Assembly (NCBI RefSeq): GCF_024054565.1
Contig: NZ_JAMXLR010000092.1
Location: 744,001-808,000 of the forward strand
Direction of reading: 5' to 3'
From: Aeoliella straminimaris
GTDB taxonomy: Bacteria > Planctomycetota > Planctomycetia > Pirellulales > Lacipirellulaceae
Length of the DNA: 64,000 nt
In this document: positions 57,659-64,000 of the stretch, in pieces
Layout of the letters: each line of letters starts with the position of its first letter
How positions within the stretch are numbered: the stretch's first letter is position 1
Position numbers and translations under genes: made by a program
The notes under the pieces: generated by a model
Told to the model about the DNA's origin: nothing
Database searches by the model: none
What the model saw: only the letters and a program-made list of their open reading frames with translations

Positions 57659-57889
57659 TTACGACTTCGTGCCGGCAGTGGCGCGTTCTGAGATGAACTT
57701 TCGGATACTGGCTGCAGGGTATCTCACCAAACGGCCGATACGGACGTGGCTGATCTCGCCGGTGTCCTTCAACTCCCACAATTTGCGGGCGCTGATGCGG
57801 AGCGCCTGGGCGGCCTCGTGCGGGGTCAGCAATTGGTTGGCCTCACCGGCTGCGTTAGAGGCGTCTTGACCTTGGTAGCGGGGGGACAT
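57659..57889 (-). CDS. Helix-turn-helix excisionase-like protein
   Basis: Start at the ATG at 57889, with GGAG ten bases upstream (76 aa); the frame extends to 57952 but would read through the leader hairpin. The MerR/AlpA-like HTH is plain: LLTPHEAAQALRISARKLWELKDTGEISHVRIGRLVRYPAASIRKFI without its flanks, covering about residues 20-65 (helices TPHEAAQALRI and RKLWELKDTG, wing HVRIGRLVRYP). Such proteins act as excisionases or regulators of the integrase in islands. Confidence 0.85.
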   Translation of the reverse strand: MSPRYQGQDASNAAGEANQLLTPHEAAQALRISARKLWELKDTGEISHVRIGRLVRYPAASIRKFISERATAGTKS

Positions 57890-57893
57890 AATC

Positions 57894-57950
57894 GCGATGC
57901 TCCAAAAAGGGGTAGTGGGTACCGCAACGTCGCGGTGGCCCGAGCATCGC
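57894..57950 (-). promoter_or_regulatory. Leader hairpin overlapping the excisionase ribosome binding site
   Basis: GCGATGCTC (57950-57942) pairs perfectly with GAGCATCGC (57902-57894), which includes part of the GGAG ribosome binding site. The enclosed sequence has a second stem, ACCGC-GACGTT-GCGGT, extended by GGG/CCC. The fold would hide the ribosome binding site. Confidence 0.5.
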
Positions 57951-57995
57951 ATGAGATCACGTGGGTCACGCCCGGAAAATCAATGGTCTATCAAT

Positions 57996-58057
57996 TGTTA
58001 GGCCGCAAGAACCCGCATTTGCCGGCCGGAAATCGTAGAAAAAAGTACGGCCTAACA
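57996..58057. repeat. 10-base inverted repeat upstream of the excisionase-like gene
   Basis: TGTTAGGCCG at 57996-58005 and CGGCCTAACA at 58048-58057 are perfect reverse complements 42 bases apart. The flanks are also partly symmetrical (CAATTGTTA and TAACAAATTG). They could be a paired operator or recombinase arm sites. Confidence 0.5.
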
Positions 58058-58073
58058 GTGGCATAACAAATTG

Positions 58074-58655
58074 CTACGCCGAATCATCTCGCTTATAACG
58101 CTTGGCGATCTTAAGAATGGCGGGATCACTCGCCTTGTAAAGAAACGTGGGAGTGTTGGGCCGGCGGTTTTCAGACTCGATCCAGACATCATCGCCGAGC
58201 GAATTCCGTTTTCGTGTGAGTTGGTTCATAAACGCTTGCTCCTTCTTGGGATCTATGTCCAGCTCTGCGATCAGGTCACTTCCTCCGAAGAACCCCCTTG
58301 GTGAGGTCTGCACCGGAGGTTGCGGCTTGGTCGGCGATTCCCCGGAATCTGCCCCACCGTTCACGGTAAGGCACTCATGGTGAGTCCGACCGCCATCGCG
58401 CTGGGACTCGGCCCAATCGATTAACGCCAACGTCACATCAGAAGCCTCATCGACTCGCTTACGATCGTCCAGCTCGTGGCGGCAGATACGTTGCAGCTTG
58501 ATCCACAAGCGTTTACCCGCTACAGGGAGTTTGCGATCCAAGAAACACCCTTGAAGAGCTACAACAGCTTTGTGAACAGCTCCATCGGGCTCTACATCCT
58601 CGACCGCAAAACCATCAGGGTCGTCCCCCTCGGAAGTCTCGCCAGTGTCGATCAT
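58074..58655 (-). CDS. Hypothetical protein of the element
   Basis: The frame opens at 58787, but the ATG at 58655 (193 aa) avoids a long overlap with the divergent gene; start uncertain. The N-terminal part is acidic (GETSEGDDPDGF). The rest is helical and charged. The C-terminal part (SDLIAELDIDPKKEQAFMNQL, DPAILKIAKRYKR) looks like a DNA-binding or structural helical domain. No family recognised. Confidence 0.5.
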   Translation of the reverse strand: MIDTGETSEGDDPDGFAVEDVEPDGAVHKAVVALQGCFLDRKLPVAGKRLWIKLQRICRHELDDRKRVDEASDVTLALIDWAESQRDGGRTHHECLTVNGGADSGESPTKPQPPVQTSPRGFFGGSDLIAELDIDPKKEQAFMNQLTRKRNSLGDDVWIESENRRPNTPTFLYKASDPAILKIAKRYKRDDSA

Positions 58656-59766
58656 CCCATTCAGCGCTGAAAACCAAACAGGCACCCGAGAAGTCCAGCG
58701 GGGGCAGAAAAGCGTCTTGAAGTCGCTGCCCGACGAACCCCTCGAATCCGTGAGCATTAAAGAGTTGCGGGAAGCATCTTTCAACATTCAGCAACTGCCC
58801 TTTTTGATGAATGGGGCGCGAGAGAGACTGTGCCACCTATTGGACTGCATTGATCCTTCCACGAAGTCCTTTTGGCGAGAGAAGGGGGAGGGGCTTGAAC
58901 TGATCAGCAACGAATGGAATCGAATAAATGAAGAGATAAAAACGCGCTCGAAGCTGCCGCGAATAATAGAGCGACTCTTCGAGGAAGTTCTGGCAGATCG
59001 AAATGATATTGGGATAATATTTCCAGGTGGTTATGAGAATGCGTTGGCATTGATTCTTCCGCGAGAAGAATCCGATGAAGGGGTGCTAGTTGCGGCCACC
59101 AAAGCACGACACCGGGCTGGTGATAAGCTGCAATACGGAATGGATTATTCACTCTTGGAGCATGGCATAGCTTCTATCGGTCCAATACAGGTCCACCGCC
59201 ACACTGAAGAAGGTCTCGTCTTGGAAGCTTCCAGCGTGGGCGAAGTTCCACTAGTTTCCAAACCACCGAAGTTGCAGGCGGATGCGGGGAAACAGTTGAG
59301 TGATACAGGCGATGGCCTAAGGATAAGTCCAGGCTACTTGACCAATTCAGGTGTAGACTCGGCGTCGCCTGGGTTCTTCGTGTACCCCACCGCGCACGAA
59401 GCAATCTACATGGCAGCACGACACTTTACGTCGCATCTCGATTTGGACGAGAAGGTAACCAGTAGGGCACTAGGCCATCCCAAAATCCGTGCGCGTCTTA
59501 TCACAATCTTGACGAACTGGTTTGACGATTTGGAAACGTGCGCCCGGATGCTTCCAGGTGAGCTTGCGACCGCAACCAGTTGGCTTGAAGCTCGCCAGCG
59601 ACTCAATGCGAAAAACATGGATGGACAACGCAGCGACGAACTTGACTCAAGATTGACCGATTTGGTTAGCGCCGCTTCCGCCTCGTCGAGCCATTCCACA
59701 AGCCGCTCCTCCCAAGCCCCACAGCTATCAATGTTCTCGCGCACGCGGAGGCACAGATATTCATAG
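58645..59766 (+). CDS. Hypothetical protein of the element, lower GC
   Basis: A 373-aa open frame with more A/T-ending codons than its surroundings, consistent with recent transfer. GTG at 58645 is the longest start; ATG at 58807 is an alternative that avoids overlap with the divergent gene. The core (about 80-320) reads as a normal alpha/beta protein (RIIERLFEEVLADRNDIGII, LEARQRLNAKN) of unknown family. The last 40 residues are Ser/Arg-rich and read through the opposite gene, so the natural stop seems lost. Confidence 0.5.
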   Translation: MSIIPFSAENQTGTREVQRGQKSVLKSLPDEPLESVSIKELREASFNIQQLPFLMNGARERLCHLLDCIDPSTKSFWREKGEGLELISNEWNRINEEIKTRSKLPRIIERLFEEVLADRNDIGIIFPGGYENALALILPREESDEGVLVAATKARHRAGDKLQYGMDYSLLEHGIASIGPIQVHRHTEEGLVLEASSVGEVPLVSKPPKLQADAGKQLSDTGDGLRISPGYLTNSGVDSASPGFFVYPTAHEAIYMAARHFTSHLDLDEKVTSRALGHPKIRARLITILTNWFDDLETCARMLPGELATATSWLEARQRLNAKNMDGQRSDELDSRLTDLVSAASASSSHSTSRSSQAPQLSMFSRTRRHRYS

Positions 59767-60176
59767 TTCCCAAACCGCTCTCGTGCTTCGTCTTCCTCCT
59801 CAGATTGCCCAGTCGGTCCGAACACTTCGGAGACGACCAATTCCTCGAATGGTCGATCGCGTGTATTACAGAGCTCGTCATGATAGGCCGCCAATCCGGC
59901 GCACTTGCCGACCAAAGTGAGTCGTCGTTGCCCCATTGCATCGGGAGGGGGGAGCGGCATGGTTGGCCGTTGCCGCCACTTCTCATCTGTAAGCGGGGCC
60001 ATGCTAAGGCGGCCTGCCAAGGTATTGCAGTTGTACTCCTCGTAGAGTTCATCCGGGATTCGGGCCTTGTCGAGCCCTGCAGAGAACTCCTGCAACCACT
60101 CTTCCACCTGCGCTCGCAACCAATCGCAGTTCCCATCCACAAACCGGACTAGCCGGTCACGAAATGCGCTCGCCAC
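59406..60176 (-). CDS. Hypothetical protein of the element, tail reads into the convergent gene
   Basis: 256 aa. The first 175 residues look genuine (CDWLRAQVEEWLQEFSAGLD, GQRRLTLVGKCAGLAAYHDE, a C-terminal helix LVEWLDEAEAALTK). Residues from about 178 are Ser/Arg-rich and mirror the opposing frame. No family recognised. Suggests a lost stop codon or a small deletion near 59650. Confidence 0.5.
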   Translation of the reverse strand: MASAFRDRLVRFVDGNCDWLRAQVEEWLQEFSAGLDKARIPDELYEEYNCNTLAGRLSMAPLTDEKWRQRPTMPLPPPDAMGQRRLTLVGKCAGLAAYHDELCNTRDRPFEELVVSEVFGPTGQSEEEDEARERFGNYEYLCLRVRENIDSCGAWEERLVEWLDEAEAALTKSVNLESSSSLRCPSMFFALSRWRASSQLVAVASSPGSIRAHVSKSSNQFVKIVIRRARILGWPSALLVTFSSKSRCDVKCRAAM

Positions 60177-60508
60177 AGATACCGCCTCCGTGTCGCGGTG
60201 TTATCGAATCCTGATATGGCAAAGGGGGGAAAGTGGCCAGGAAAACCACCGTTCGGGAGCTACCCTATCCCCATTCCAATTCTATCGCGGAGGAATACTC
60301 CGTCCACTTCGTGCAGCGGTGGTGAAACAGGGTGGCGAAAGGTTCAGAATACTCACAAGAACACCCCAACCAACGACTGCAAGCGAAGGTCGATTGACCG
60401 TATGGTTCTGGTCCAATCACACCTAATCACACCCGGAGTGCGTCTCCTTCGGCAGACCCAATAGCCATCAAACGCGAAGATTGGCGTTACGGAAACCGCC
60501 CTCGAACG
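60177..60508. other. Intergenic region, nothing recognised
   Basis: 332 bases with no credible gene or strong repeat. Confidence 0.4.
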
Positions 60509-61108
60509 TCAAATTGTGTCGACAAAACAAGTGGTTTGCACACTATTCCATGTAGAGGGTAATGCGAGCGGTGCGACTTTCCAATGGGTCATCCACTCCC
60601 CCAGCAACTCACGCAGGCCATCCTGCCAGTCGCCGATGCAATCGAGAAACGCCATCATCCGTTCGCGCTGGTGGGCTTCTTGGCAGCTACGGTACGTCAG
60701 CCGGTGGCAGTGGCGACAGCCGAAGTAGCGGGCACCGTTGGGCAGGTACAGTTTACCCACCCGCCGCTGGCAGGGAGTGTCGCCGACCATCAGCGGGCAG
60801 GTGAACCACCACCGCACGCCCCCAAAGTTCGCTGGCGTGCTCTGCATTTGGATGGGAATCTCGATACTCTCCGTATCGTTTCGGCGGTAGTGCAGCGTGA
60901 TGGTCGGCCCCACCCCGGCTATGCCGTTACTGCTGGCGACGTAGTAACCGATCGAAGATTCCCATCCACCGTATCGGGTCCAGGTAAACGAGCCCGACGC
61001 GCCGTGACACATCCGCCCACGAAAGTCGCCCACGCATAACGCCAGCGACTGTTCGACAGTATGCTTTTTCTCGAACCGGTACCAAGTTCCGCTGCCGATT
61101 CCACCCAT
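60509..61108 (-). CDS. Mobile-element hypothetical protein with zinc-finger-like motif
   Basis: 199 aa. It opens with MGGIGSGTWYRF, a start seen in a widespread family of small island and phage-associated proteins. Then come beta strands (TITLHYRRNDTESIEIPIQMQ). A metal-binding pattern follows: CPLMVGDTPCQRR, then YFGCRHCHRLTYRSC, resembling a zinc ribbon. No function is proven. Located between the hypothetical gene pair and the restriction-modification remnant. Confidence 0.75.
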   Translation of the reverse strand: MGGIGSGTWYRFEKKHTVEQSLALCVGDFRGRMCHGASGSFTWTRYGGWESSIGYYVASSNGIAGVGPTITLHYRRNDTESIEIPIQMQSTPANFGGVRWWFTCPLMVGDTPCQRRVGKLYLPNGARYFGCRHCHRLTYRSCQEAHQRERMMAFLDCIGDWQDGLRELLGEWMTHWKVAPLALPSTWNSVQTTCFVDTI

Positions 61109-61226
61109 GCGTCTTCCAATCTGCCCAGTGAGATTTTGCCAAAATCAATAGGCATCTGGGGCTATTGTAGCGGGCTCAGTCGATAGTCGGCGCGGAACTG
61201 GATCGCACGGAATCGCAATATGGAAC

Positions 61227-62063
61227 TTATTCAAGCAAATACGGCATCCGCGGCGGTGCCGTCTTCCACATCAGGGCCACTTCCTCGGTTGACAATCCAT
61301 AGGCTTCGTTTACCAAGTCGCCTAACTGCCGTTCCAATTGCAGGGCCTCAGCCGCCTGCCTACGGGCTGGTTCGATCGTCCGGGCGTGCTCGTCTCGCAG
61401 GCTCCTAAGGCCAGCAGCGGAAAGTGGGTTCTTCCTGCCTCGCAGACGTTTCACCTCCGTCACGAACTCGTCAGAGTCGAGGTCCGTCGGTAACTCGAGT
61501 TTTCTGCTAGGTTTTTCGATTTCGTATTCAACACGCAACCAATCTTGGATTGTCTGGCTCACTTGGCGATGTTGGGTGTTCCACTCGACCAACGAGCAGA
61601 CGCGATCTTCTATTGTCGCGCGAAGTTGTTCGGTTGGCTGTGCGATCGGAAGGTTCCTTAGCACAGTAGGATTTGGTGCCAATGCCTCGTCTTTCATGTG
61701 CGGTAGGAATCGCCAGTTATACCACCAAGCCAGAGGAGAGTTTAATACGGCCAATAAGTATGGGTCACCAGACAGGATAAATGCCGTCTTGTTGTTTCCG
61801 TACATACCCGTGGTATCCAATGCATAACATGGGTGATATTGGATCAACTGGTAATAGATCTTTGGCTCATTGAATCGTTCCCAGTAGGCGCACGACCGCA
61901 ACTCCCACCAATAGTGCCCCTGATCGGAGCGTTTTCGTAATGCCGCTTCGTGCCCCTTCATGTGAGTGAAGAGCGACGGATATGTCTGGCTGAAGACCTG
62001 CTCTGCGTCGTCGGAATCAGACCAAGGCCATTTGAAGTCCCCGCTAGACGGAATCGCAATCAT
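61227..62063 (-). pseudogene. C-terminal specificity part of a broken type IIG restriction-modification gene
   Basis: 278 aa matching the region after the methyltransferase domain of Eco57I/type IIG enzymes: GHYWWELRSCAYWERFNEPKI without flanks, GMYGNNKTAFILSG and LLAVLNSPLAWW are typical of the target-recognition domain. Reading further upstream in the same frame continues the homologous sequence (DIGRWCLEYANYW) to about 62100, so the annotated ATG is a chance start inside a longer protein. The catalytic methyltransferase motifs are missing from the locus. Frame differs from the N-terminal part. Confidence 0.85.
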
Positions 62064-63058
62064 CCAATAGTTGGCGTATTCCAGACACCAACGGCCAATG
62101 TCTGCTCGGGGGCAAACAGTCCGCCGTTGTAGGCATGGATCGAGAGCGCCGCGTTTCCTCGATTGATTGAATCGAACAAGCCGCGAAAGTTCTCCCAGAT
62201 CGGCCGTGGATGGTACGGGTCGCGGTGCTCGTAGGCTTTGCGAATGGTCTCTGCGGGCAGCAAGCCGCGATCCTCGCAGAACGCCACGAATAGAATGCGG
62301 TCGAGTAGCTTTTGAGTAGCCGACAGTACGTCGTGACGCGGCACCTCGGGATTGTCTTGGCTAAGTTGCTCAAAGGCATCTTGCCGCATATCCGCGTAAT
62401 TAACATAGAACTCTTTTGTAAGTTCGCGGCCTACTCTCTCCGATTCGGCGAACAGGTTGTAAAAGTGGCACTTCCCCGATTCTGGCACAACGCGGTCTGC
62501 ACCCAGCAGAAAGAGGAAGCGACGCAACGCGTTCTCGTTGGCGGCCAATTCTTCGGTATCGAATCTCTCGTAGGTTTGCTGGTCAGACCCCTTGTGATAG
62601 AGCCGGGTTTGTCGAATCGAAGTAACGATAATCCAATCGCAGGGGAGATTGATGGCGTAGCGGTATGCTTGATCTACGGCCGACATTCGCCGGCCGGCGT
62701 AAGGACGCTCCAGCGGGTCGCGCGGCCCCTTACCTTCAACTGCAACCACGTAACGTTGGTGCCCGTTGAAGTCACCCAAAACGGCATCGGCGAATTCTCC
62801 CTCGGCCTCTACGAATCGCTCGAAACCGATCGTATAGCGGTCTTGGCCGGCCGGCCCTTTGTAACCAAGAATCCCCACAAAAAAATCGGACAGAAAGTGG
62901 GGCAGAATCTCTTGCTCGCCAAACCGATCGACACGGCCGGATGAAATCTCGTCGGCCCAATGGTCTATCTTCGCGGAGTCGATCTCCGGCAACTCGAAAC
63001 CCGACAGGTGCGATCGAAGTACATCTGGTCGGAAAAGCGGTTTAGCTTCAACTGGCAT
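62060..63058 (-). pseudogene. N-terminal nuclease part of a broken type IIG restriction-modification gene
   Basis: 332 aa with the PD-(D/E)XK nuclease pattern of type IIG enzymes: D91 (FADAVLGD), E108-G-K110 (VAVEGKGP) and Q130 (VDQAYRY). A helical domain follows (LLDRILFVAFCEDRGLLP, FRGLFDSINRG) up to YNGGLFAPE, the point where the methyltransferase should begin. Then it runs into the specificity region out of frame and stops. A deletion of roughly 1.5 kb is inferred from the usual length of these enzymes. It cannot methylate; if still active as a nuclease, the host would need protection. Confidence 0.85.
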
Positions 63059-63339
63059 TGTTCGGCACCGGCGGTCAAAGCCGGTAGTTTAACCAGTTTT
63101 GCGATGGCCCAACAGGCGAGGGATGCCAGGCCGGCGAACCGGATTCGCCCTGATCTTGTCGTCGGAGGCTGCTTGGGGCAACGTAACCTCTGACGTCAGC
63201 TAGCCAAATAGTGCTTGTACCCATACAGCATATACGTGAGACTATTGTGTGGGCTACAGATTAGCGGAACTTGGCACAAGTTGATAACCGCTGTTTCTCT
63301 GATGGCGTCTAACTTTCCTCGAAGCAGGAACCATGACCT

Positions 63340-64000
63340 ATGTATACGCTTAGGATGCGGATTGGGATTTGGCTATTCGTTACCGCCCTGTTGCCGGTTT
63401 CCTGTAATCATGTTCTAGCCGCGAATCCGATAGTCATCGCTGGAGATACCTCGAATGCGTTCCTAGGGCAATCGGTCGAAGTTGATGGCGACTCCGTTAT
63501 AATCGGAGTTCCCTGGAGTATATCAGCTTGGGGAATCGCGGTTTCTCCACAATCGTCACTCATTGTTGATGGGGACACTGGTGAGCCACTGCGGATACTG
63601 CCAAGTGGTGAATCAGGTGAAGCGTTCGGAATAGCCGTTGCGCTTCGTGGGAATTACGCTGTTGTTGGAGCGAACGACACAGAGTGGATAGATCCGTCAA
63701 CAGGGGAGACTCGACTTGGAGTTGGAGCAGCATACCTAATTGACGTGCAATCGAATGAGGTCATTCTAGATATTGATGCTCCAAATCCTTACGACGAATA
63801 CTCGTTTGGCGCAAGCGTAGCTATCGATGATCAGATAGTCGTGGTAGGCTCAAAATCGGCTGCTCACATATTTGATTTGGCTACGGGGTTACCAATTGCA
63901 AGGCAACCCATAAAAATGAGTAGTGTCCTATTCGATAGCAACTACGTGGACACGGACGGAGGAGTTTCCATCGTAGGGTCTCCCTTGGAAGTGGTTGATG
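63340..64000 (+). CDS. Secreted FG-GAP-like repeat protein (partial, 3' end outside the window)
   Basis: An open frame from the ATG at 63340 to the window end, 220 codons. The AGGAA at 63326-63330 is a plausible ribosome binding site. The signal peptide covers MRIGIWLFVTALLPVSC and NHVLAA. At least three beta-propeller-like repeats of the FG-GAP/integrin-alpha kind follow: LGQSVEVDGDSVIIGVP, EAFGIAVALRGNYAVVGAN and SFGASVAIDDQIVVVGS. No PEP-CTERM is seen because the end is cut off. Codons are less GC-rich than the main genome. Confidence 0.75.
   Translation, partial: MYTLRMRIGIWLFVTALLPVSCNHVLAANPIVIAGDTSNAFLGQSVEVDGDSVIIGVPWSISAWGIAVSPQSSLIVDGDTGEPLRILPSGESGEAFGIAVALRGNYAVVGANDTEWIDPSTGETRLGVGAAYLIDVQSNEVILDIDAPNPYDEYSFGASVAIDDQIVVVGSKSAAHIFDLATGLPIARQPIKMSSVLFDSNYVDTDGGVSIVGSPLEVVD

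Overview
The window looks like the chromosome of a GC-rich planctomycete, most likely of the Pirellulales type. The evidence is a CxPxR sulfatase, two proteins with PEP-CTERM-like tails, dockerin type I repeats, a LEPRHLLA export motif on a giant CotH/lamin-tail protein, a DUF1080 protein, a PQQ-propeller protein of more than 1500 residues, and a MoxR/DUF58/von Willebrand (Bat-like) module. No species assignment is possible from the sequence alone.

Layout. Bases 1-6000 hold a small unknown gene, a secreted serine hydrolase fused to a VanX-type D-Ala-D-Ala dipeptidase, and the succinyl-CoA synthetase pair sucC-sucD. A secreted sulfatase follows. From 31315 down to 7985 every gene lies on the minus strand, often with overlapping stops and starts: a PQQ-propeller/TPR protein, a terpene-cyclase-fold protein, MoxR ATPase, DUF58 protein, BatA-like protein, a VWA membrane protein, a large membrane coiled-coil protein, a (GEGQQ)n low-complexity protein, a secreted helical protein, an NPCBM protein, an intact HtrA-type protease, and two HtrA paralogues that have lost catalytic residues. 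This looks like one envelope-maintenance locus, although a single transcript is inferred, not shown.

Bases 31316-39187 hold an HU-type nucleoid protein, two PEP-CTERM proteins, small unknowns, an SRPBCC protein, a DUF1080 protein and a PAS-like/GGDEF diguanylate cyclase. Bases 39188-46830 encode the complete Na+-translocating NADH:quinone reductase, nqrABCDEF, followed by an ApbE flavin transferase whose C-terminus carries an NqrM-like membrane segment with Cys motifs. One gene therefore appears to supply two maturation functions for the complex: FMN attachment to NqrB and NqrC, and probably iron delivery to NqrD and NqrE. A perfect TGTGA-N6-TCACA palindrome lies upstream of nqrA. After a tRNA-Phe come the giant CotH protein, an aldose epimerase and a membrane protein.

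At 54171 a tRNA-Val(UAC) marks the left edge of an integrated element. The tyrosine recombinase reads towards the tRNA and its last residues and stop codon lie inside the tRNA gene. Behind it are a RecA-fold ATPase, small genes, an excisionase-like HTH protein with a structured leader, a compact tRNA-like hairpin structure, and hypothetical genes. Towards the right end a type IIG restriction-modification gene has lost its whole methyltransferase domain, and the window closes inside a secreted FG-GAP-like repeat protein. The right boundary of the element was not found in the window.
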